Below are positions 1 to 12,300 of a DNA stretch of 64,000 nt, piece by piece (the first letter of the stretch is position 1; each line of letters begins with the position of its first letter). The notes below the pieces were generated by a model. The model saw only the letters and a list, made by a program, of their open reading frames with translations. It was not told the origin of the DNA and searched no databases. The translations under genes were made by a program, and so were the position numbers. This DNA is from Metridium senile (Eukaryota; Cnidaria; Anthozoa; Actiniaria; Metridiidae), in NCBI GenBank assembly GCA_949775045.1, contig OX459095.1, forward strand, positions 29,291,064 through 29,355,063, given 5' to 3'.

Positions 1-371
1 CAAAACATTTTCTTTACCTGTAGTTACTTAACTATAGAATATTTTATCATAATTGCATGTTAACATCACAGATACCTACCAGTACTACAGGCACATGAGA
101 GTAAACAAATATACAAACATCTGTATCTAAATGGTCACAATAAAAAATGTCAAGTGTTACGGAGGGGAACAGAGAAACCAAAATACTGTTTTTTGACCCT
201 TATAGCACTGTCATTTCAACTGTTTGGAATCATTTACCATAAAAAAGGATCTTAGCATAAAAAGAAATAACAATTATCATTTTATTGTCTTATACAAAGT
301 ACAGGTATAGTGTTTATATCTCACAGTCTCAGTGTTGTTATTTTTAAAGATTGATTTGTTTCTCTTACCAG

Positions 372-3300
372 AGGTATAGATGTAGTAAGAAATAAAATCA
401 AGATGTTTGCCCAACAAAAGGTCACTCTACCAAAAGGAAGACACAAGGTCATTATTCTTGATGAGGCAGACAGGTAAGGCATTTGTTTGATTGTATGTGC
501 AAATGATTATGGGTAGCGTATTGGTTTACCACACTACTGTGATCCACTGTGATCCAAGCTCAAACTGTGATGTGTGCTCTCTCTCTCCGATGCCACAAGA
601 GTTCTTCTTTGGCTTGCCTGGCTTTCACCCCTTTGCAAAAATCTACATTCTGTACATACATGTACACATGTGAACAGTGTTATGTGCTAAAATATGTAAT
701 GTAGGGGTAGGGAGTGTGGGTCTGACTCCCCCAATTTGTAAGACACTTGTGTCTGGCTAAATAGATGAAGATATGAGAGTTTGTTCTATTTATAAAATAT
801 TCATGTACATTCGAGTTGGGATATTTGTATATTTTTACACAACCAGACATAAATACTACTATCAGATAATAATAATAATAATGTTTATTAAATAATATCC
901 TCGCACGTCAAAGATGTGAACTGCGATATGTATCAGTACATGAATAGATAAATAAATGATTACAAGTAGATAAGAATTATACTAATTTACAAATGGATAA
1001 AAGCTATGTGTAGTGTTTACAACATGAGCGGCCGTGTTGTATCGGCAGATACATTCGCAAGCCGAAGGCGCGCGAATGTATCGCCGATACAACACGGACG
1101 CGAATGTTGTAAACTACTTAAAAAATGTCTAGGTTAGCTCTTTCATATTTTACCAAAATTTTCAAGATTAAAATAAATTTTGCCGTAAAATTACCAGTTA
1201 AAACTTATGCAAATCAGGATATACAACACTAGTGTTGTATCAGATTTACAACACTCGTCATGGTCATGATTTCTTTTGAAAATGTCTCATTAATTATTCA
1301 TGAATTTTTTAAGGAAATTTACATGTCAATATATAATGTGACGATATATAATGGTGGTAGTTATATTTCATATCATCCTCGGGAACCCAGGGGTATTCTT
1401 CTGTCGCTCGTTTCTCGCTTCCACAACATATACCCCTGGGAGCGTAGTCTGTTGGAGCTTGTTTTGGAAGTCAAAATTCAGCTCTTTCCTGATTGGTCGA
1501 CCTTATTAGGTCGCAATGGAAATCAAGATAACCATTCAAAGAAAGTCGTTAAATAAGTTTGAATTTTGACTTCCGGAACAAGCTCCAACAGACTACGTTC
1601 CCAGGGGTATATGTTGTGGAAGCGAGAAACGAGCGACAGAAGAATACCCCTGGGTTCCCGAGGATGATTTCATATAAGTGATTCAAGATACTGTTATCAT
1701 TAGCAATGCTGGGGGCATTGGGTTCAAGTAATGTTTAATAAACGAGCAGGAGTGTTTTATCAGGATTTAAAACCATGCGGCGAAGCCAAGTGGTTTTAAA
1801 CCTGATAAAACACAATCTGCGAGTTTATTGAACGTCTTCAAAAACTCCAACCTATATTTTGTGTTTTTGTAAAAAAAATCAAGGATTTGTGAAAGTTTAT
1901 TAGAGAAAATTAAGGTTAAAGCTTATGTAAATTAGGGTGAATCTATAACTTCAGTTAAAACACTCGTCACGGTTACGATTTCTTTGAAAATTTCTCATGA
2001 ATTATTACAGTGCTGCTAATTCAACCGGGGCCACCCAGAGTTTATTAGCCAATCACGTTTGAGCTTAAGAACAAAAGAACCAGACATTTACGATCCGTCA
2101 AGTTCCGGCGTAGTTTAGTTCACGCGGGAAACTGTAGTAGCAATGTCAGAAGTTTTCCAGTGGTTAAAGTCAATTTCAAATGGCCTTGGCCTAGAAAGAC
2201 TTGCCGAGGACTTTGAAAGTCGTGGATTTAGCACCGTAGGGTCTTTGAAATACTTTAGATCGCCCGATCTCGATGTTTTGTTTCCAACTCCACAAAAATT
2301 AAAGATGGCAGAGAAGAGAATTCTGGAGACAGAGCTCGCCAATTTGAAGGAGAAAACATCTAATCTACAGCCAAGGGAATTGTTTCCACAGAATCATGGA
2401 TCAGTACTTTATTTCCCAACTTCCAATGTTCAATCAAAGTCATCTGGCGAAGAGTGTTTAGACCAGACCCCGTCGACGAGTTCAGGTCTAGCTAGTCCCA
2501 ATTTGACATTTTCTCCATCTAATCCAGCCACTGTTTGTGGTTTTACACCTACTATATCCAATATAGTTACACCTACTGCGTCAAGTACGATTCTTCAAAC
2601 TCAAAGTTCGCAGTTCAGTGCAAGCCAGCATAGCAGCACCTATCTTGACAAGCGCCAAACAGAAATGAAGCAAGACCAAGAGCTCATGGCCGCTAAAAAA
2701 AGAAGTGTGGAAGAACTCCTCAAGGAGAAAACTCGTGCAACAGAAGATTATAAAGAGAGCAGCTCCAGACGCCAAAAGGTTTGTTCCCATTGCCATTTTC
2801 CCGGCCACAACAAAACCAAGTGCAAGAACGGGCCGTGTAATGGAATCGCCAATTGCCGATACACCGACAAACACCCCGAGATAAAATCAGAAATCCAAGA
2901 ATTAAAGAGAATCTTGAAGGACTTGGAGAAAAAAGAAGTAAAAACTAAGAACGATTACGATGTATTCAAAGCAGCCAGAGAAAGAGCTTCTTCAAGTTTT
3001 TTCGCCATAATGAGACCGCGGCTACGAAGCCAAAATGCCATCAAGTACGTAGACAGGAGTGCATTAGACAGAGACCTCATGATACTCAAGAGAGCGCTAG
3101 GAAACAAAGTCCCAATGGACGACCGCATGGATTGGGAACTTCCCTACATTATTGAACGATATAAGCGTGCAAATGTTGATATTTTCTCTACATAATCACA
3201 TTCTCAAAGTGGTCTAGGGTTCAGAAGTTGGACTGAAAAGATAGTACTATTATAGATATAAGAATATGAATTCATAAAGAATTGGAATTTAGTTCAAATT

Positions 3301-6300
3301 ATGATATAGTTACTGTTCATCTATCAAAATGTATAAACAAATAATATTCTCAAAGTGTTCTCGGATTCAAAAGTTGGGCTGTATATAAGTAATGCTAATT
3401 ACTATTATAGAAATGAGAAAGAATTCATGCGAACCCATAAAGTATTGCTATTTTTAGTTCAAATTATGATATGGTTACTGTTCATCTATCAAATGTATAT
3501 AAACAAATGTTTTGAAAAAGATATTATATCCACTATCTACCGGAAATAATTGACAGCAAAACCTGTAAAATAGTTCATGCACAAATAAAGCAATTTGAAA
3601 CTTCAGTATTTAGTCAAACTCATTGTGACGTAATTATGCTACACATGTACACGGTATAGAAAAGGTTTTATAATAATAGCAAAGAGAGTCTATATACATG
3701 ATATTACTTCCTACTTTACCTATTTATTATTTACTTATTATTCACTTATTATTCGATCACAAACGGCGTCAATCAAACAAAAAACATTTATTTCTTGTTT
3801 AGAAGTAGACCTAATCAGATAGCCATCTCTATTTTCTTGTAGCAACTGCCAATCAAGTGTCTAGGATACGTGGGGAAAAATCCATCGTGAACTAGATTGT
3901 AAGACCATAAATTGAAAATGCCACACGTGGAATTGAAAAACGCTGTCGTAAAGGGTCATCATGCTTATCAGAATATAGTGGCTGTCGGAGATATATGTGA
4001 ATGTTTTTGTGAGCCTGGGAATCTAAATGATCCAACAGCGGTCGCAGTTTTCCATAATCATGAAATTATAGGCCACATTCCAACAGGGTTGTGCTCCACA
4101 ATTTCCGATTTATTATGTTCATTCATAGCAAGGATACAAGTACTGTGGTAAGTGTAATTAGTTTATCTTTTATATGTGTAGTTTTCATTAACCTGTGTGT
4201 GAAATAATGAATCACAAGGCAGAAAAAGAGAATCATCAGCTTCGATTTATTCAAGTCAATGGTATATACACAAAGGCTTAACTATTACACAGTAATTCAT
4301 TGGTGAGCCGGCTCTATAGAAAATTTATCCCAGATTACTTTCCCTTTCAGTGAAATCACAGCGTTACCGCTACCAAGCCACGCACCCTGGCCGAGTGTTT
4401 GGTCGACAGGAGGTGGAATTATCATCCCTTGTAACTATCACATTTATTGTTCACCAGAAGACTCAATAGACATTTTAGAATCTTTACAATTAGCACTACA
4501 TTATGTACCTAATGGTCAAATAGAGTTACATTAGATATCCTTCCGAGTGGCCTTATCAATGTCCAGCTGAAGTTATTTTAGAATAGGGTTTGCATGACAA
4601 CATGTACTAGAACTGATACTAGAAATAGCGGATTTCAATAAACATTGGTTATTTGCAATTGTTTTATTCTTGGTTAACAAAAAACGTTTTGATACGCTAT
4701 GAATTCATACACGTATTTTCACTAATTTTGTTTTCAACACTGTCACAATTCAGTTGAAAATTTGTAATTTTCACACGGCAAACTACACAGCGCTTTATAT
4801 AGTGTGAAATGTCTGGGCAATATATTGACCTAAAGTTGTTGCCCTTTCCAATCTAAATGAAATATCCACAATGTCTAAAATATGCAGTAGAATTTTCAGG
4901 GGAAATTCTGCTACATGCTTGGTAGATGGCGATTTCAGTCTCGTTGTCAGCTAGTATCTGGTTCTGATTGAGAAAAGCTTTGACCTGATGAAAACAAAGC
5001 TCGCAAGTGTTTAGGTGTGGAGAATAAGGAGGTTGAAATATCAGGTTTACTCCGTAGTCAGCAAGCATATATCTCAATGCCATTTCAGTGAATCTGCCAT
5101 GATGAAATGGGCAATTGTCCATTATCACAGTATCGTTTCTTTCGAGTAGTACAGAACCGTTAGGCCTCGTAATTTCAACTGCCTCTTCGAAGAAAAATAA
5201 AAGCTCGTTTCCATTAGATGCACCTTCTATAACATTTACATAGTCAACTCCAAGACAAGAATGCATGAGATTTATCGTGTAGTTAGCATTTGATGCCCAT
5301 CGTTGAATTTCAAACGCTGGGGTTCCAATCGGCGCGTTGCCATATCTGCGATTCATGGTGGTCTTTGTAACACTTGACTCATCGAAAAAATGAAGAGAGC
5401 TTGTGTTCAAATTGCTAATTTGATCGAGATAAAAGTCTGTATATTCTTCTATTGCTCTAGTATTGGCTTCAGATGGAAGGGAATGTATTTTCTTTTTCGT
5501 CATCAGCAGATCTTTTTTCAGGTAATGACCGATTGTAGCGCGATGTGGAATGTCAAGGGGATGTACAATCCCGTCAAACACAAGTCGATTTTGCAATTCT
5601 GCTGCATAAACACTTGGCTTACATAATTTCTCCACCTCAATACACTCACAAGCATCTGGAGAGAGAACAGTACGACCCTTGTGCTTCTTAGCTGGCGGCT
5701 GATTGGAATTTGTAATGTCGTACTCAAGCAAAACATTATTTACAAAGTGGCGACTTGAGCAAACTTCTTGAGCAATTCTTCTCTGTGAAAACCCTTGATG
5801 GTTCAAATCCAGAACTCTTTCGCGTAAAAGTCGAGAATTTCGACGTCCGTTATCGTAAATGCCGCCGTTTTGATTTTCTCGTAGCTGGACAGACATTTTT
5901 CAAAATATTGCAATCCGTATAAGATTTGAACTCATTCGCGCCTATAATTTGATTGGCTGATAAGGAGATAAAGTAGATATCTTTTGTTCTTAAGCTCAAA
6001 TGTGATTGGCTAATAAACTCCGGGTGGCCCCGGTTGAATTAGCAGCACTGTAATGAGTTTTTGAAGTTTCAATTGTGGAGCATGCATGGTATTTTTGCAT
6101 TTGCATTTGCTTCAATATGTCCCTGCAAACAATCCATACATGCTTTGCACGCACAATTTTAACACAGCCACCTGCTAGTTTAAGATTGTGAATTATTGAT
6201 CCACAGTATGACTGATGGAGCTCAACAAGCATTAAGAAGAACGATGGAAATCTACTCCAAAACAACAAGATTTGCATTAGCCTGCAACACATCTGAGAAG

Positions 6301-9300
6301 ATAATAGGTGAGGAACTGTTATCTAATTGAAGAGCTTTTTTTACTGTCATTATCATGTCTTCCTCATAAGTATACTTACTCACTGACAAAGAATCTTTGT
6401 TTGCATGATTTGAAGAATTCTCCTCTGTGTTCAAACAAGCTTTATTAGCCTTTTCCATATCGAGCAAGGGACTGGAACCAAGTTTCTCAAAATTAATTTA
6501 ATTCAAAAATAAACCCCTTCACATGAAAGAACAAATACAAATTAGCAAGAATTGAAAGTTGGAACAAGTTTGTGCAAATTGCAATGAAATTGTGGTATTT
6601 TTTTCTTTCTTTGAAAATACAAAGAATATATGGTTTGGAAGGACGTTTTGCATTACAATTTCTCTGTAATGATGCTCGTAATGTTTTTTCTATTTAGCCA
6701 AACGTTCTGAAACTTGGTCAATAAGCTTTTATTTAGTTACTCTCCCATGAGACAGGGATATTTTTTCTGGAACCATAATCAAATTAGTTTTTCAAAATAC
6801 CAATTTTTAGTACTAAATAGTGATAATAAAACAATAGAAAACAAAGAATTTTGTTATGAAATAGTACTAATTATATGTCACGGATTTAGTGCGTCTACTC
6901 TAACATTAATACTAGTAAACTCTGTATGATTCATTACCATAAATAAGATACTAAAGAAACATTCTCTCTTTATCTGTGTAAAACAGACTTTACTCCAAGC
7001 TTTTGAATCTCAAGATGCATGTAGATGAACATTATTCCCAGATGATTTATAAATGGAATGCATGGACTAATGTCTAGTTATACATATAAGTTGTTTTGTG
7101 TATATGGGCTATTCATGAACTATTTGTCATAATTTGTGACCATATGCTCAAATTGAAACCAAATCGAATTTGTGTAATTTGTGTAACATGTTGTTGCAAA
7201 TAAATTTTGTATAAATATTTTCACTTATCCAACTAGTCATAGACAAATAAAAATATTGCAGGAGTAGGACTGGATCGAGTAAAAATATCCAGCGATATTT
7301 TTTACTTGTCTATCTAGCCCTGAAGTAAAACAATATTTTGCATTATAAAAGAACAAAAACCTTTTGATTGGATAATAAATAACTTATTAAACTCTCCTGG
7401 AGGCTCGTCAAAATACAGCGTTTCACTTGTAAAATATCCAGCCATATTACACATCAAACTGTCTAATAAGATATATTTATTTCCAACGTTTTACACAAAG
7501 AGATTTGTCACTGCCAAATGTTACAGTGACAAGTTAAATCAACTTATTGCCTAGTGTGTACTGGCCAGCTTCAATGTTACTTAGCATTTTGTAATCAATA
7601 GTAAGCTGCACCTGCCGTCATCATTATTATCATCATTATCATCATTATTATCATCAATATCATCATTATTATCATCATTATCATCATCAATATCATTATT
7701 ATTATTATCATCTTCATTACAAATTTCGTCCATGATTTTAATTTATATAGAACAGGTTCCCATTTAAATCTGTACTTATGCAAATTGTGTTGATGTGTGC
7801 TAAACACACAGATCAACCAATCAGAGAAGCTCACTTCAGAAATAATATACTCTGATTGGTTGATCTGTGTGTTTAGCACACATCAACACAATTTGCATAA
7901 GTAAAGATTTAAATGGGAAAGTACAGATTCAAATAGGAAACTGTTAATTACTCTGTTTTTTACTGTTGCTGGTTTGTAATTTTCTATTTCATTTTTACAC
8001 TTGAAAAAAAATAAACATTTGATATTTAAACTGTTTTCTTTCCAGAGGCAATTCAGTCTAGATGTGCTATCTTAAGATACTCAAAGCTAACAGACAGCCA
8101 AGTGTTGACAAGGTTATTGGAGATATGTGACAAGGAACAGGTGAAGAAATGCATTACATTAGAAACTAGACACTCTTAGAGCGTTTACTCGGGCTACAGA
8201 GCAAAAGGGATTGAGGGATTAAAATTCATGATGTATCATAATCATACACAATACATATATACATTAGACACTAGCTGAAGCAAATTCAGTTAGTCATGAG
8301 CAAACTGATAGCGCTCTATTCTGAGACACAAATAGGAAAAATGTTATTATCCAAGGAGACGACAAAGCCAGAGTTGTCTTTTATGTTAGACATTTTAGCC
8401 CGCTTGGTGTTTTTATTTCATTGGTTGGTATTTTAAAACAGCATTAAAAATGTTTCATATTTCAATATTACACAAAGCTATCCTGAGACACTAATAGGAA
8501 AATGTGAAGAACTAAATTGGCTGATTAATGTTAACAAAATGTGCACAAAAATAAACAAATAATCACTTATGAGTTATTTTAGGTTATTTTAATGATAAAT
8601 TATAAACTTATTTGCAAATATTATAATGATAATAATAATAATAATAAACTTTTTCAATAGTTTTTTTTACAGCAGTTCTTGATTAGCTTAACATTTTTAC
8701 TGCATTTGTTAGTATTTTTAATTTATGCATGTTATATTTCTATAATTTGTTTATTTTTTTTTAACTAAGTTCGGTTTCTTTCTCTTGTCACATCTATTAT
8801 AGTTTTTAAATGTTTTTATTAGCTAAACTATTGTTTGTGGTGTATCTTTTTAAAAATACGAGTAACGCAAGGTGTTGTGTGACAATGAATGACCTTTGAA
8901 TTTGCATGCGTAATTAGATTTCAACATAGTCGTATTTTGTACGAATTAAACGCTAGAAACAAATGAAAACATGTGTAGAAAGCATCCGAGTCATAAAATA
9001 TAGCAGAATATGACATAACAATACATCTAGGAGAAGTTCAATGAGTAATATCGTGCATGTTTAATTCGGATGCAAAATTCTAACAACAGAGTATTAAAGA
9101 TTAACACAATATTCATATATTTATACTAAACATGTACTTTGAGATGTACTAATTATATCAATGTATAACTCAATGTCCAGCAAAGATCCGATCTTATTTT
9201 GTTATGATCAGTTTGAACATTTTTCTCCGTTGCTAGTTCTTACTTGTCACAAAGATGGTGTGTCGATATGGCTTTCTTTCTTGTTTCTTAAGTTGCAGAA

Positions 9301-12300
9301 AATGACTTCAACTCCTCTTCATGTGACAGATTATTCTTTTGTCTTTCCACTGGTTATGATTTTCGATCATCATGAAGTCGTTTTAAGCACGTTTTTTTCT
9401 CAAAATATGATAAAGTTGGCAACGATGCGAACACAATCAAAGCGGCTAATTTGACCAGACTCGAGCAGATGCCAGTGTATGCCGTCCAAAACAAAATACT
9501 ATAAAACTTCCAATAGCTTTCATTGTTGAAATAATGATTCAATGTGATAGCTAAAATGCCTAAATGTTCACAATATAGATTAACTTTCGTAGATTTCGGA
9601 TTCAGAGCAGAGCGATCAAAACAATCGGAAATATAAGCTATCAACTTTTCAGCGGTTATCCCCACCTTTTGGCTTTTTGGGCTTCCTGTGTCTTCCAAAA
9701 CGCGACGTGATAGATACATAGATAGGGAGAAAAGGTAAACCTAGACTCGGGCCCCCCTTCGGGTAGCCCGAGTAAAATAGAGTAGTTGCATATGTAATAT
9801 CTATGTCCTGCAAAGGGTCTATTAGAGTCATGCATTATCTTCGTGTACACAGGTTCCCAAGACAGATGATGGCCTTGAAGCAATCATATTTACAGCACAA
9901 GGTGACATGCGTCAGGTAAGAACCGTCAAACGAACGTAAATTTTGAGGGCAATTTCATTATCCATTTGGCAGTTCATAATAATTTCCCCTGAAAAATTAT
10001 TTGGATATTTGGCTATTGGCAGGCAGCTATTTCCTAGTGAGACTTGAAACTTAATTTTTGGTTAAAGCTGGAACAATCCCTTTAAACATATTTCTTATTT
10101 CGGTTTTTATAGATCTTACATGTATATAATGTATATTTTTGGGTTGGGCTAGGGACAGTATTCAATTTATTAAATCTACTTACATCTAGCTTTATAAGTG
10201 TTACAGTGCGACGTGCCAAAGTATGACCACATTTAATGTATTTGAATACTTCTATGCACGGGAGTTTGTACTTTAAATAGACACATTTGATGTGAAGTTG
10301 TCTGATTTTACCAAATAAGGTGTGTTAAAACTTGTTTTGCAGCATAAAGTCTTTGCATAGAAGTATGCAAGTATACTTAGTATCATTCTAATGAATGCTT
10401 TTTGTAAACCAACCTCTGGCGGAAAAATATACATTCTTTAAAAAAAAATTATTATTATTATTCCTGACTGCCAAAATGTTAAAAAAAATAAAGTTTGTTG
10501 ACCACAGTCAGAGGCAACCTAAATGCTCCTCTTTTGTAACCTGGTGGTCGACACTCCTCTCAAACGTACTTTACCCCAGCAATTTTGCTGGTACTCATAT
10601 ACAATCCTGGGTGAAGAGAGGCAATGTGGAAGTGTGAAATGTGAATGTGAAACATCTTGCCCATGGATACAATGTTGTCGCCAGGGCCAGTAATTGAAAC
10701 CCAGGCCTGTTCACCCATGATCCCATCCACCGGTCAGCCATTGCTTGTTTCTTAGTTTATACTCTTCTAACATAGTACACTTTATGTTTGAAGGCAATAA
10801 ACAATCTTCAATCTACATATTATGGCTTTGGGATTATAAATAGCGAAAATGTTTTCAAGGTATGTTGATAAAGTTGTGTGCAATATTGATTGATATCATT
10901 ATTCTTTTATTCATCCAGCTGTTCTTCAATGTTTATAGTTTTACTGCTGGTCTAGTTTTAATATCAAAAATGCACAACTCAACATCAAGTGCTAGATATT
11001 TTCCCTTTCACTCATTCATTCATATATTTAATTATTTAATTATTCATTCATTGATTATTCATTAATTATTCAGTAACTTCTTTACCACTATATGTAATTA
11101 TTCATTTATTCATTCATGTATTTATTCATTCATTTATTTATTTATTCATGAATTCATTTATTTATTCATTCATGTATTTTTCGATTCATTTATTCAATCA
11201 TTCATTTAATCATTTAATAACTTACTATTCATTAATTCATTTATTCATTTATTTTTCATTCATTTATACATTCATTCATTCATTCATTGACTGATTTATT
11301 TATGGTAATCATTCGTTCAATCATTCATTTATTAATTTACTTGTTTTTTCATTCATTTATTCATTCAATCATTCATTCATTGACATTTATATAATCATTC
11401 ATTTATTCATTCATTGACATTTATATAATCATTCATTTATTCATTCATTGACATTTATATAATCATTCATTTATTCATTCATTGACATTTATATAATCAT
11501 TCATTTATTCATTCATTGACATTTATATAATCATTCATTTATTCATTCATTGACATTTATATAATCATTCATTTATTCATTCATTGACATTTATATAATC
11601 ATTCATTTATTCATTCAATCATTCATTTATTCATTCAACCATTTCCATAGTTATTAAATTCTTCTTGCTTTAGAACTATTGAAATGATATTAAGGAATAA
11701 CATAGTCTCCAACGCCAAATAAAATTTAGTCTAGACTGCTCCGCATGCAACCATGCTGGGTTTCCTTTGTCCCCTGCTGGGTTTAACCCTAAGCCCAGAG
11801 TCAATATAGGAAGCCCAGAGTCAACAAAGGAAGCCCAGAGTCAACAAAGGAAGCCCAGAGTCAACAAAGATGCTCAGAGTCAAGAGTTGCATGCGGAGGA
11901 GGCTAAATTTAGTCTATCTCCTGTATTTTTTTTTTTTGTAGTGTTATTATCTCTACTTTACGTGGATAATGTTAATGACATGGACTGTATTTTTATTCAA
12001 GTCTTCTTTATTCATTTTCTTTTAGGTCTGTGATGAGCCTCACCCGTTACTTATCAAAGAAATGTTAAGATCCTGTTCTAAGGGAGATATAGACAGTGGA
12101 TACAAAACCTTATCACATCTCTGGCACATGGGGTATTCACCTCAAGATATCATCACCAATATCTTTCGTGTTTGTAAAACCATGGACCTGGCAGAGTTTA
12201 TTAAACTAGAGTTTATCAAGGTATGATTGTTAAAGCATTATTTTTTTAGTGTGTTTATAAGTGGGGGAGGGGAGGGAAGGGAAGGGAAGGAGCAAAATCA

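Larger units (their letters stand above)
2008..6050. mobile_element. Complete three-gene DNA transposon (IS630/Tc1/mariner-type transposase) in an RFC2 intron
   Basis: The element is bounded by 71 bp terminal inverted repeats (2008-2078 and 5980-6050) starting CAGTGCTGCTAATTC and matching at 69 of 71 positions. A TA dinucleotide flanks each end (2006-2007 and 6051-6052), as expected for Tc1/mariner insertion. Inside are three genes, all without visible defects: a + strand SAM-like/zinc-knuckle ORF (2143-3195), a + strand two-exon HIRAN gene (3918-4534), and a - strand transposase (4853-5896). The two terminal genes start 65 and 84 bp inside their repeats. HIRAN and transposase converge with polyadenylation signals at 4637-4642 (+) and 4663-4668 (-). 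Near-identical repeats and intact frames suggest a young, possibly autonomous copy. Classic Tc1/mariner elements are 1.3-2.4 kb with one gene, so 4 kb with three genes is unusual. Confidence 0.88.

Noticed and set aside
1260..1556. Forward frame of 98 codons
   Set aside because: Lies across a palindromic MITE.
4100..4160. HIRAN protein ending at the in-frame stop after 4,147
   Set aside because: A GTAAGT donor at that point and a good acceptor at 4,351 extend the frame into the conserved IIPCNY segment, so the spliced model is preferred.
6252..6467. Reverse frames over RFC2 exon 6207-6307
   Set aside because: Antisense shadows of the RFC2 exon.
9354..9719. Reverse frame of 121 codons in an RFC2 intron
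   Set aside because: Some hydrophobic stretches but no recognised family, no splice model and no neighbouring exons; judged a chance frame.
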